A stretch of 64,000 bases of DNA from Mnemiopsis leidyi (Eukaryota; Ctenophora; Tentaculata; Lobata; Bolinopsidae), in contig JH152778.1 in assembly GCA_000226015.1 (NCBI GenBank), forward strand, positions 66,046-130,045, written 5' to 3'. Both the position numbers and the translations under genes were made by a program. Below, one piece after another: positions 50,201 to 62,192 of the stretch. The notes under the pieces are model-generated. The model did not search any database. It was not told the origin of the DNA and was given only the letters and a program-made list of their open reading frames with translations. Numbering within the stretch: position 1 is the first letter of the stretch; each line of letters opens with the position of its first letter.

Positions 50201-53200
50201 GTTGTGAATAGGTCCTTTTCACAATTTCGATGAACAAGTCGGATTGATAAATTTAAATTTGTCACAATGAAAAAGGTTGTATACTCTTGTCGCCCGAAAT
50301 AGAGATCTAAAAATAGCTCATAGTTAAAACTTGGCTCGCTTCCAAGTTCCAAATCCTAAAATCTTGGAGGCTAAAAATTCTGCCGAACTCATATTTCTGC
50401 TAAGTTTAAAACATCAAATAATTTTCTAGATGTAGCGCCACACTTGTGCCGTATATCACGCTTTCTCTCCCGGGCTGCTGTGGGATATATCCAAATAAAG
50501 CAGGTATAAAATCTGCTGATGTTTCAGATATTATACAACCGTTTAGTTGGACGGTGTTAATTCTCTGTTCATTCTCTCTTAATTCTCTGATTAACTAACC
50601 ACTGTGAACTGTATCTCAATTGGAATTTCCGGCATGCACACTCCACTTCAGGGCGACCTCAATTCTCGATGAAAATGTGAACTGTTCCCGTCACGTTAGG
50701 TTCGAGTCAGGATTAAATTGAGCTGGATATTTTAGGATTATACTGTTTAGCAAGATCTTTCATAATTATCATTATATAATATATCCTTAATTATATCCTT
50801 AATTTGTTGTGTAATCACATTATTTCACACTACATTCCTTCATCTGATTGTTCAAAACTTCTTGTTTTCTCTCAGTAGACAACTTGTGTCCCTTGTCCGA
50901 GTCTACTCAGAGAAAACGAAAAATTTTGAAAATTCAGATTCTTCTGATAATACTTCACGACTACACCAGATTATTCCTCTTACTGTAAAGTGTACAAAAC
51001 TGGATTATAATTTGAATTTTACAGATAAGGAAGTCTATCACAACAATTCTGTGCGTGTAAAGAAGCATACAAACTTTGTGTGATATTCTGCTACACTGTA
51101 CCGTGAGACAAGTGTGATAGAATGTCGATCCATGGCGACTAGCGAGTGTGCACTGTAATTAACAGTATCAAATTAACATTGTTATCTAGACTAGAGTTTG
51201 TTCTAGCCACTATAATACTCAAGCTATAACGAGCTATAACTCGAGCTATAACACCATACATGATGCACTTTAGACTCACTTAAAGACAGAATTTGTTTGT
51301 GAAATGTTAGATGACAAATATTTTGTGAAGTAATAGTTGTCAGGCACGTGCAGTGATGAGAAACTTAACTAATCAGCATTACAACATTCCGTGAAGTTTC
51401 CTGGTAAGTGAAATTCGAGTAGGCAGCGTTAAGTAGAAATTATGTGTAAAGTAGAAATTATGTGTAAAGTAGAAATTGTGTGTAAAGTAGAAATTGTGTG
51501 TAAAGTAGAAATTGTGTGTAAAGTAGAAATTGTGTGTAAAGTAGAAATTGTGTGTAAAGTAGAAATTGTGTGTAAAGTAGAAATTGTGTGTAAAGTAGAA
51601 ATTGTGTGTAAAGTAGAAATTGTGTGTAAAGTAGAAATTGTGTGTAAAGTAGAAATTGTGTGTAAAGTAGAAACTGTGTGTAAAGTAGAAATTGTGTGTA
51701 AAGTAGAAATTGTGTGTAAAGTAGAAATNNNNNNNNNNNNNNNNNNNNNNNNNNNNNNNNNNNNNNNNNNNNNNNNNNNNNNNNNNNNNNNNNNNNNNNN
51801 NNNNNNNNNNNNNNNNNNNNNNNNNNNNNNNNNNNNNNNNNNNNNNNNNNNNNNNNNNNNNNNNNNNNNNNNNNNNNNNNNNNNNNNNNNNNNNNNNNNN
51901 NNNNNNNNNNNNNNNNNNNNNNNNNNNNNNNNNNNNNNNNNNNNNNNNNNNNNNNNNNNNNNNNNNNNNNNNNNNNNNNNNNNNNNNNNNNNNNNNNNNN
52001 NNNNNNNNNNNNNNNNNNNNNNNNNNNNNNNNNNNNNNNNNNNNNNNNNNNNNNNNNNNNNNNNNNNNNNNNNNNNNNNNNNNNNNNNNNNNNNNNNNNN
52101 NNNNNNNNNNNNNNNNNNNNNNNNNNNNNNNNNNNNNNNNNNNNNNNNNNNNNNNNNNNNNNNNNNNNNNNNNNNNNNNNNNNNNNNNNNNNNNNNNNNN
52201 NNNNNNNNNNNNNNNNNNNNNNNNNNNNNNNNNNNNNNNNNNNNNNNNNNNNNNNNNNNNNNNNNNNNNNNNNNNNNNNNNNNNNNNNNNNNNNNNNNNN
52301 NNNNNNNNNNNNNNNNNNNNNNNNNNNNNNNNNNNNNNNNNNNNNNNNNNNNNNNNNNNNNNNNNNNNNNNNNNNNNNNNNNNNNNNNNNNNNNNNNNNN
52401 NNNNNNNNNNNNNNNNNNNNNNNNNNNNNNNNNNNNNNNNNNNNNNNNNNNNNNNNNNNNNNNNNNNNNNNNNNNNNNNNNNNNNNNNNNNNNNNNNNNN
52501 NNNNNNNNNNNNNNNNNNNNNNNNNNNNNNNNNNNNNNNNNNNNNNNNNNNNNNNNNNNNNNNNNNNNNNNNNNNNNNNNNNNNNNNNNNNNNNNNNNNN
52601 NNNNTTGTGTGTAAAGTAGAAATTGTGTGTAAAGTAGAAATTGTGTGTAAAGTAGAAATTGTGTGTAAAGTAGAAACTGTGTGTAAAGTAGAAATTGTGT
52701 GTAAAGTAGAAATTGTGTGTAAAGTAGAAATTGTGTGTAAAGTAGAAATTGTGTGTAAAGTAGAAATTGTGTGTAAAGTAGAAATTGTGTGTAAAGTAGA
52801 AATTGTGTGTAAAGTAGAAATTGTGTGTAAAGTAGAAATTGTGTGTAAAGTAGAAATTGTGTGTAAAGTAGAAATTGTGTGTAAAGTAGAAATTGTGTGT
52901 AAAGTAGAAATTGTGTGTAAAGTAGAAATTGTGTGTAAAGTAGAAATTGTGTGTAAAGTAGAAATTGTGTGTAAAGTAGAAACTATGTGTAAAGTTAAAA
53001 CTGTCACATTTAGCTGAGAAAAGTGAGAGACCGATCGCAGTGTCTCAACTTGATATAAATCGTGTGTAGTCTAGGTGTTACAGTTACTCGTGAAGTGTGT
53101 GTTCAGATTGTAACAACGAACAATAGACATTTGACACTCTACTACGAGATTGTATCGATAAATTTGAGAAAATAAGATCAGGTCGATGTCGATAACTCTC

Positions 53201-56200
53201 ATAGCAATCAGTTGAGTCGAAAAGCAACTATTTCATGTTACATTTCATGTTACATTTCATGTTACATTTCATGTTACATTTCATGTTACAATTCATGTTA
53301 CATTTCATGTTACAATTCATGTTACATTTCATGTTACATTTCATGTTTCAAGTCCTATATAAATCTGAACTGTAACTCTAGATCTAAGACACAACACTAC
53401 CTGTCCTTCATATCACCTGCTACAAGTTTCTTTGTTTGTGAACAACTGTACACTGGCAGTGTCCCCTTCTGGTCCGGCCTAATAACAAGTTCGGCACTTT
53501 TAAACAAACATTGAACTCCAACATACATATTTTTAATGTGTTTTGTCACGACCTCTCAAAGAGTCGCTACTTCTCAAAGTGTCGCGATATCCCCCTTACT
53601 CCTCCCATTAGATCAGCTTCATTACAACCTTGTTTACTATCGACTACAAGTACATTAGATCAGCTACATTACAACCTTGTTTACTCCTCCCATTAGATCA
53701 GCATCATTACAACCTGTTTTCTATCGACTACAAGTACATTAGATCAGCTACATTACAACCTTGTTTACTATCGACTACAAGTACAGGATTGGTCAGATAG
53801 ACGGTGGTACAGTCAAGTTGAACAACAAATCATTCCGTGAACAATCATTAAACTAAGTTTAGCGTGCAGGACAGGAGGTGTGACACATGTAACGTTACCG
53901 TATGTTTGTAGACGTAACAGTTAAAGCTTGTTAAAGCAGGGTGTGACAGACTTGGTAGAGTGACACTTTTCTTACAAAACTACAAGTCTTAGTCTTACAC
54001 TCTTACATATTTTGTCTTGTCACTAGTTTTTCTCCTAGTTTTATTGCTCCAGTATCACATCGACTCGCGTTGCCATGGCAGTTTTATTGAGAAATATATT
54101 GACATCTCCCTTCAAAAAGAAAATTTCAGGTACATCGTCATGATAAACGTTTTGTACAGAGTACAGACATAACATCTCAATATTTCTCCTGCTCAGAGAA
54201 CTCTCACCTGTAACTAGACACACACATAACAATCTCAATAATTCTCCTGCTCAGAGAACTCTCACCTGTAACTAGACACAGATACAACAATCTCAATATT
54301 TCTCGGTTCTCCTGCTCAGATAACTCTGACCTGTAACTAGACACAGAATATATTCTCTCTCACTTATCACCTACTTGTGGATTATGAGTTGGAAGTTACT
54401 GAACTAGTTAGTTATCAACCAGCACAGTAATTACTAAGCAACCGGTACTTAGCTGTTGTACATTAGAACTTCTATACCTGAGCTGGGCTGTGTAAATGAA
54501 TAGTTTCACTTTTGGATGAGAGATCAAAAATATTACGGCAAACAAACGAAATTAAGATAAAATCGACGAAATTTGCTTTCAGTGTTTTGCATTCTGATGT
54601 AACGTCATTGAATCTAGATAATATTAAGTCAACATTGCGACTGAACTCGATTTAAAGTTTTTATAATCTTAGAATACTTTTAAACCCTCATGTTATAAAG
54701 CTAATGTTAACGTAAATCATGATGGTGATTTTAACTTGGTATTCATACTGTGCTGGACGCTGTATAACAACTTAGTTAAAGGCATAGTGGAAGTATATTG
54801 AATATTTATACCATATTAGTGGCTCAAAGCTGCGTGATTTAACTGTCTTAAACGCCTTTCGACATCAAAATTTAACCATTGCCGTTTTGAATTGATAACT
54901 GGCCATGATTTTATGGTTTTACAGCGTTCAAAATTGATATTAGACATTTTGATCCCGTTTCTGCCCAAAATTGTCGGCGTTGTCGTAGATATTTTCTTGT
55001 TCTAGGTAAACTATAATGAACAATCAGTAGACTTCAATGTATTGCACCGGCGCTACCACAAGACACATAGATTTTCTGGAAATCACGACCCTGACCTTTC
55101 TCTGCATTTCTATCTTGTCTTTTAAATTCAAATTTAATCCCGCTAGTCTGAACAGTTACAAAGTTGTAGTTAAATAATAACAACTGTAAATTGTAAAATT
55201 GTAATATTGTACAACCTCCTCCAGACGCGGACTTGTTCAACGAGATCACGAACTGTTTGGCTCCAGAGCTTAAGTCTTTCCTGATCACAGACGAGCCCGA
55301 GACTTCTGAAAAAGACGAAGGTGGGTTTTTTGTTAAAACTTATACCAGAGTTTGCTGACCAGTATTAGAGAATGTTGGGGAGGTTGTTCAAGCTCAGAGG
55401 TCCGTGTACTGGGCATGGCGAGTGTGTTGTTATTCGATTATATGGGATATATATCCTGTAGTGGTCGGATATGTATCACGTTTTGTCGGAACACAACCTG
55501 CTGGGTGTGTCGGGTGTGGTGTGCGCTTGGGTAGGGCTACGTATATTGGCATCCGGCCCGAAGCAGCCATATCTTGATCTTGATCACATGTAACATTTTT
55601 GATAATTTGATCATCTGAAGTCGTGAACATTCTAATTTGGTAATTTGAACTAATATTCTCCTTCCGTTCAATTCTTTAATTCCAACACCTACACTCCTCC
55701 CAAGACGCAATACTCACACAATACTCACACTTAAGTAATTAGATAATGAGATAATTAATTACCCGTCTCTCTGTCCAGAAGAAGTTTCCTCCCCCGCGTC
55801 ATGTGAAGATGAGATGGGTTGCGGGAGTTCCACGTCCAACCACCAGTCCGATAAAGCCGCTCAGTATGTCGTGCCTGGTGATGTCATCCCTGAGGTGATA
55901 AAGCCTCCGCTAAAAGGTTTGTGTGTGTGTGTGTGTGTGTCTGTGTGTGTGTGTCTGTGTCTGTGTGTGTGTGTGTGTGTGTTTGGGTGCGTGCGAGCGT
56001 ACGTGCGCATGTTTGTTCGTGTGTACTGTGTATGTATAGTGTATACAAGACAATAGCCGAACCTCAACTCACATGCGCCAATGTGTGAGATTTGTCATCT
56101 CTAATTACATTAGGATGTCTTGAGCTGCTCCTATATTCTGGCTTTGTTGTATTGTCCTCACAGGTCTCTGTGGTGTGTTCAGGCCTGTTCAGATATTTCG

Positions 56201-59156
56201 TAGGTTATTTGGCAACACTCCAAAATCGAACTGAATCGGCTTCTCTATGTTATCTTCAAAGTAAAATATTTATGCAGTTAACTCAGTCGCCAAGCTAAAA
56301 GTAATAAGTACAGTAAGACCTCTATTGACCGTGCCTCTATTTATCGTGTCCCTTGATTTACCGGGCCATCTCCCTTTCCCACGACATTTCTCAATACAGT
56401 AAAACCTCTATTTACCGTACCTCTATTTTCCGTGTCCTTGATTTACGGGGCCTTCTCCCTCTCCCCCAAGGAGCCCGGTAAATAGAGGTTTTACTGTAGT
56501 AAACAGTAAACAGCAAGTAAAAACCATGTTAGACTCTCGATGTTTTAACTTTGGAGAGTGAATATGTGAGTACATATTCCCATTTATTGGAAGAGTTTGA
56601 AGAGTCTGGGAAGTAAAAGATTATTATTTCTAACTCTAGAGATGCCCTAACGCTGTTATTTTAGCCCAATACAGACCGTCACCGTGAATGTCACGTTAAC
56701 AATGTTTTATTGCAGGTCCAGAGAAACCCACACGAAAACACAAAACCTTGAGGAAAGTCAGCGGAGGTAAAAACAGCAATAACAACAACCACGACCACAT
56801 TGATCTTATCGGTGATATCGTCAAGAATCAGGTAATATATCAATCTGAAATTTTAACTCGTTCTATGTCAGATCTGACAATAATTCGTAATCTGATATTA
56901 TTAATGCTGGATGTTTATGCCAATTCCGTTTTCTTTAAAATCAAAAACATAACACTGTATCATCTAAATTTTAACCGTGAATTGAATTATGTGAGATAAG
57001 CAGTTTAAACAAACCTTTTATCACTAAAATGTTAGATTGTTACTTGAGTGGCTTTAAACACTGTCGCTCAGTTCGTACTATTAATATATAATATATAATA
57101 TTAAAGTTTAATGGTTTAATGTTTAAAGCAGGGGTTGTGGATAAGGCATAACTTTTAACTAAGTTGTTAGGTAGCCAAAATCTTAACAACGGTCATTGTT
57201 TAACAGCTGTAACTGAATAAATAGATTATTGAATACATGGCATCTGCATGAAAAGTTCGTAATAAAGTTTGTAAAAAGTTCGTAAAAAATCCCAAAAAAT
57301 ATCCCAGAAACCCATTTTTATACAAGTTCGATTTTCTAAACTTGAACCAAGTAACTAAATGATTGTTGGCGAGTTACTGAACTGTTAAACAGGGACACCT
57401 AAAAGTGGAGGACTCCTACCACGGAGCGGACAAGGAGAACTTCTCGAACAATCTCCCCCCACCAGTCACACCACGTACCGCCAAGAAGCTGAAACTCAAG
57501 GATGACATGTTCCGGGATATGATCTCCAAATATTGCAGCAAGGAAGATCCATCTAGTCGGTAATTGATAGTTGGTACTTTGAACAGTTTGTTGTTAAATT
57601 GCAAGAACAGTTTGTTCGGAGAATTCAATCTGTTTTTCATTGCAATTTTATACTGATTTTATAGTGATTGAATTACATAGTTATTGTCATAGTGTAATCT
57701 TATGAGAAATTATTTGAAGTACTAACTCCTGCTGCGACGTAGATGGAGTATATCTATATGTTATACTTCAAAATAGCTCGATTTATACACAGAGAAATGA
57801 ATACGTATGGATTTAAATACGTATTTAAACGCCTGCCTCCTGTCTAGTGTTGTAATGCTATCTATTAAACGCCCGTAATACCATACTTATTTAGCCTGGA
57901 TCAAAGGACTCGCTGCATAATGAGCTATTATTTTCTTGACTCAAGTCTCGCCGCCCCTTTTTATTGTCGTCATTGATCGTAAATCATAAATACCAGGCAC
58001 ACTGCACGCGGTTATTACATGGCTGGTTTTCTATTTACTTTTGTCTGAGCACAAAGACTGCTAGGTTTACCAATTATGACATGCAGGCTAGAGCTGCAGA
58101 TTTTACAGAATGGTCAACAAGTCAAATTGTGTACATAGGGGTCGTTCACATATGACGTCAGCAAATTTTCGGTTAACTTTTTACCCCCCCTCCCCCCCCC
58201 CCTTCCGTCATCATTCATCATCATGACAAAACCCCCCTAAATGTCAGAGGTAAATTAACATAATGACATCATCACAGTCAGAACCCCCCCCCCCCTACTT
58301 TATGTCAAAAAACTTGATTTTTGGTCTTTGAATTTGCAGTCATTTTTGAAATTTTTCATACTATGTCAGTGACAACACAGTATTTCACCAGATTTCTGAG
58401 TCAGAATTTTTACCTGAAAATTTTCCTTCTGATTTTGTAAAATTCTGATAACAATTTTCAAAAGAAATCAAAAATTTTCAAAAAAAGTCCTATAAATCCT
58501 AAAAATTTTTGATCATCATCATTGGCTAAACCCCCCCTCCCCCCCTCGTCATCAATCATCATCATTTGGAAACCCCCCCTCCCCCCCTAGGTGATGACGT
58601 CATATGTGAACAACCCCATACTTTAAATATTACTATACTTATTATGTACCTACAACTTAACTGGGAATAAAATAACGAAATGTACTATCTAACCCCGCAC
58701 CCAGGTTGAGGGAGATAAAGAAGCTAGGACAAGGATCCTCAGGAGTGGTGATGCTAGTCCAGGACTCCGACACCGACACTAGACTCGCCGTCAAGAAGAT
58801 GAACCTGCACCGCCAACAGAAACGTGACCTGCTCGTTAACGAGGTTGTCGGAACTTCCCGAATGTTATGATCACTTTTGTTTTAGCTTCTCCTTTGAATT
58901 ATTTTACTTTTCTTTAGATTTTTATCTTCGCCTTTTCTTCAAAAATGAAGCTAAGCCTCTAAATCTATCTCTAACTCTAGATATCTCTGTTTCTAACTCT
59001 ATTTTTAAATCTGCAGGTATCAGTCGGATCACTCCGACATCCCAACATTGTACAAACGTTCAGTACACATCTTGTTGGAGATGAATTGTGGGTACTCATG
59101 GAGCCGCTGGATGGGGGTTCCCTTACTCAGATTGTGGAGAATCTTCACTTCGCTAA
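44205..59156 (+). CDS. PAK: p21-activated kinase, group II (PAK4-like), 5' part
   Basis: A Ste20-family Ser/Thr kinase acting downstream of Cdc42/Rac. Eight exons join in phase: 44205-44304, 44481-44645, 55225-55320, 55779-55916, 56716-56831, 57393-57559, 58705-58843 and 59017-59156 (353 codons). The N-terminus has a basic patch (KPGKRVKRQ) and a [18 protein letters not shown] (18-31), at the very start as in PAK4-6. A low-complexity linker follows, with [13 protein letters not shown]. The kinase N-lobe begins near 262: Gly loop GQGSSG (269-274), catalytic Lys291 in LAVKKMNL, the group II-like [12 protein letters not shown] with helix C Glu307, then [19 protein letters not shown] at the hinge. 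The HRD loop, DFG and the rest of the C-lobe were not found up to the window end, so the gene is partial here. Intron 2 spans 10.6 kb. Confidence 0.87.
45214..45655. repeat. 19-bp minisatellite (TCTGTTTGTTAGCTCCACT)
   Basis: About 23 variable copies in the 10.6-kb PAK intron. No coding meaning. Confidence 0.95.
45656..51429. other. PAK intron 2, non-repeat part
   Basis: About 5.8 kb with GA-rich and GT-rich patches (for example 49699-49736) and no exon I can place in the PAK reading frame. One exon-like block at 49019-49078 has good flanking splice sites but the wrong phase for PAK. Confidence 0.4.
51430..53000. repeat. 18-bp minisatellite with an 876-nt gap
   Basis: Units of GTGTGTAAAGTAGAAATT repeat with few variants on both sides of N at 51729-52604. 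Because 18 is a multiple of three, very long open frames appear on both strands (repeating CKVEIV on the plus strand). They are artefacts. The array lies in the PAK intron. Confidence 0.97.
53226..53348. repeat. 12-bp tandem repeat (TTACATTTCATG)
   Basis: About ten copies with rare A/T variants, in the PAK intron. Confidence 0.9.
53602..53785. repeat. Imperfect ~45-bp tandem repeat
   Basis: Four copies built on CATTAGATCAGCTACATTAC and CTATCGACTACAAGTA, in the PAK intron. Confidence 0.8.
54171..54346. repeat. ~57-bp tandem repeat, three copies
   Basis: Repeats of AACATCTCAATATTTCTCCT and CACCTGTAACTAGACACA blocks with small indels, in the PAK intron. Confidence 0.85.
55917..55982. repeat. 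GT microsatellite abutting a splice donor
   Basis: A GT-rich run starts directly after PAK exon 4 (AAAAG|GTTTGTGTG...), so the donor itself is the first unit of the repeat. Confidence 0.85.
56309..56498. mobile_element. Small Tc1/mariner-type (pogo-like) MITE
   Basis: A 104-bp unit at 56395-56498 has inverted ends TACAGTAAAACCTCTATTTA, with TA at both borders. An extra, diverged copy of the left end lies at 56309. The middle repeats CTCTATTT...CGTGTCC. No coding capacity. It lies in a PAK intron. Confidence 0.7.
58138..58617. mobile_element. 480-bp MITE with ~23-bp inverted ends
   Basis: Left end GGGGTCGTTCACATATGACG (58138) and an inverted right end (to 58617) differ at one base. The inside is poly-C and CATCATCAT-rich and contains further inverted CATCATCATC/CCCCC blocks. 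ATA flanks both sides, perhaps a target duplication. It lies in the intron just before the first PAK kinase exon. Confidence 0.7.
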
Positions 59157-59476
59157 GTGAGTAGTTTTTAAGATTAGGGGGTTCTCTTACTCAGATTGTG
59201 GAGAATCTTCACTTTGCTAAGTGAGTAGTTTTAAAGATTAGGGGGTTCTCTTACTCAGATTGTGGAGAATCTTCACTTTGCTAAGTGAGTAGTTTTAAAG
59301 ATTAGGGGGTTCTCTTACTCAGATTGTGGAGAATCTTCACTTTGCTAAGTGAGTAGTGTTAAAGATTAGGGGGTTCTCTTACTCAGATTGTGGAGAATCT
59401 TCACTTTGCTAAGTGAGTAGTGTTAAAGATTAGGGGGTTCTCTTACTCAGATTGTGGATAATCTTCACCTTGCTAA
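59157..59476 (+). repeat. 64-bp tandem array derived from the end of PAK exon 8 and its donor
   Basis: Five units (starting at about 59157, 59221, 59285, 59349 and 59413) each contain a copy of the last ~45 bases of PAK exon 8 (GGTTCTCTTACTCAGATTGT...) followed, in all but the last, by AA|GTGAGT. The last unit is diverged and lacks the donor. Confidence 0.9.
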
Positions 59477-61137
59477 GATTAGCAAGATTACTTGCTTGTC
59501 CATCACTAAATCTGTAAATTAAATATTTAAACTGTATAAGTGAAAGTTTTGAAGAATGATGTACATTCAAGTACATTTTGGATATTCTAAAAGTTAAAAA
59601 TTCAGAAGCAGGCCAATTGTTAATATACTGCCGTACGTCGCTGTATGACAGCATCAACATTGGTTACCTATACACTTACACATGTATTATTACAACTTAG
59701 CCTTACTTAAACATTGAAATATAATCTGTCGTCAACTTCCCTACGCTCCAAAATATTCCATAACACAGCATAGCACGAGTTTTAGCATTTTAATTCAATA
59801 GTCAAAGTTAAAGTCAAAGAATTAAGGTCATTTTTTTAAAAACCTCCCAAAGATTAACTGTTAGTTGAAATCCGAACGTCAGATATTAATTAAGGCCATA
59901 CCCCACATTAATTGGAATTTAATGACATTTTTTGATATAGCATGACATATTACCTATGACGTGTCAATAATAAGAGATACGAGATTTTGTAAATATTCTT
60001 ACAAATGAGATCAGAGTCTCGACTAAAATATTAGTTTTCTGTTACAAATCTTGGCATTTACTAGAACTTTTTTAGTGTCAAATGACTTGATATCATCCTC
60101 GTTATAAGATCTGATGCACGTGCGTGAAGTAGTGGTCTGTTCACACGACAAAGGTAATTGTTGGGATTGAGTTTCTATCGTCTTGGGTCCAAGTAAAACT
60201 AAAATTGCGTCTGATTCCTCCCTGGGGTGACAAAAGGCATCACTGATCACTCTTGCTTTTGTAAAATGTGCGAATAAAAGAACTGTGTGAGAAATCAGAT
60301 TAGTTACAGTTTTAAACAACCCTACCCCAGTCCCTATAATGGTACTATGACACAAGGCTGTTAACGAAGTTTCTTATCTGAAAAGCGAGTGCAATTTCAC
60401 TCCCATTTGGCTGCGACCTTAAGAAAATCAAAGAAAATCAGATAATTGAATTTCGGGTGTCTAAAATTCAACAGCTGATGCTGCTACCCAGCCTTGATAG
60501 GCGGTGTTACTCAGACATATGAGTGTGGAAATATTCCATCTGTACATCTAGAATATTCTAGTTTTCTAATCTTTACTATATATGGCTTATCATATGTTAA
60601 TTTTTGTTGGACTTTTTAGTTTTCCTATCGGCAACTTTGTAGGTGTTTACTGGAGATTATGTAGAAATCATGAAAATAACTAAGGAAAAAGTAATTGTTA
60701 TAAAAAATATCTCCTTAGAAATTTCTCAATCTAAGTGCCCTTATTTATTTAATCATTTATTTATCTCCTTAGAAATTTCTCAATCTAAGAACCCTTATTT
60801 ATTTAATCATTCATGACGTTTATCATTAACTCATTAAAGATAATGCATCAACAATTTGAGAAAAGGTCCTTCCTACTCCTTTCTGCTCCTTCCTACTCCT
60901 ACCTACTCCTACCTACAACTTCCTACTCCTAAGTAAATCACAAAGATATCACAATCAAACCTCCCTCTTTCCGTTTGTTCCTCCTCACGTAATATTAAAT
61001 GTTGTTACATACTTCTCATGCTAAGTTATAGCGATGAGTGATCATGTTGCATGCTAATGTAACACACCCACAAATACTGATGATAATAGTCAACAAAATG
61101 TAAGTTTGCTCCCGGAATTTGCCGGAATTTACTCCTC

Positions 61138-61313
61138 TACACTGTACAGTGTACAGTGCAGTGTACAGTGTACAGTGTAGAGTGTACAGTGTAGAGTGTA
61201 AAGTGTAGTGTAAAGTGTAAAGTGTAAAGTGTAGAGTGTACAGTGTTCAGTGTACAGTGCAGTGTACAGTGTACAGTGTACAGTGTACAGTGTACAGTCT
61301 ACTGCAGTGTACA
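61138..61313. repeat. ACAGTGT-type microsatellite
   Basis: Irregular ACAGTGT/AAAGTGT/AGAGTGT heptamers. Open frames rich in Cys, Thr, Leu and Tyr here come from the repeat. Confidence 0.9.
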
Positions 61314-62046
61314 CTCGCCAGATTGTCATGCTGGACACACTTCGTCATTCCTTCCGATATCCTTCCGTGTGTAAGGTCATATGCTGTTAAGCAACGCTTA
61401 AAGCTCTACTACAACTTTGTGTAATGTTATAAAGGAACACATGAACGGAAAAACATTCTTGATATTTCAGGATTTTGTCTGCCGTTGCCATGGTAACTGT
61501 TTGGGTTACAACAATGTTCCGATGCAGAGTAAGGAATAAATTTTACCAAACTTAAAATGTTTTATCGCTACGTCCTTCGTCTCACCTCACACTCCCCGCC
61601 TAAATATAAGGCTTACATGTGTGTTATTGACGTAGTTTTACTTCACTATTACATTACTATTCCACTATGTTTTACAACACAAAAACACTCTATAAAGTTC
61701 TAATTTGCCAAATTTTGGATGAAAACACTTGGCGGCTCCAAGACTTTAATTTAAAGAAGTAAACAGACGACTTTAACTGTCCTGTTAAGACTCTTCACTC
61801 CCCGCCCGGCCTGGTGTCTGTATGTTTTTCCGGTATTTAGGGTTTCTGAAAATATTTCAACTAAGCCTGGGCAGTAGGAGTATCCTGTGTATGTTCTTCT
61901 GATAATCTCCTGGAATGTGGCAGTGTCTTGTGAGATATCCTAGCTTTTCTATCTCATGGTATGCATCCTCAGTCCTCACTAAATACCTCGTTACAATGAT
62001 ACATCCCTTCCCTTCTCGCATTGTGAAATCTTACTGAGAAGCTGGC

Positions 62047-62192
62047 TAGGTAGGTAGGCAGGTAGTTAGGCAGGCAGGTAGGCAGGTAGGTAGGTAGGCA
62101 GGTAGGCAGGCAGGCAGGTAGGCAGGTAGGCAGGTAGGCAGGTAGGCAGGTAGGCAGGTAGGCAGGTAGGCAGGTAGGCAGGTAGGCAGGTA
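62047..62192. repeat. GGTAGGCA octamer array
   Basis: About 18 units, with 4-bp GGTA and GGCA variants at the left end. The open frame repeating LPAYLPTC is an artefact. Confidence 0.95.

Noticed and set aside
51442-53017. Very long open frames on both strands over the 18-bp array
   Set aside because: The unit length is a multiple of three, most codons are N, and the product is a pure hexapeptide repeat in both directions.
60023-60355. 110-residue minus-strand frame
   Set aside because: No recognisable domain, and it lies in a repeat-rich region. Cannot be separated from chance.
61471-61530. Candidate next PAK exon (ag|GATTTTGTCTGCCG)
   Set aside because: The translation (ILSAVAMV...) does not match the kinase segment expected after the hinge, and no HRD or DFG exon follows.
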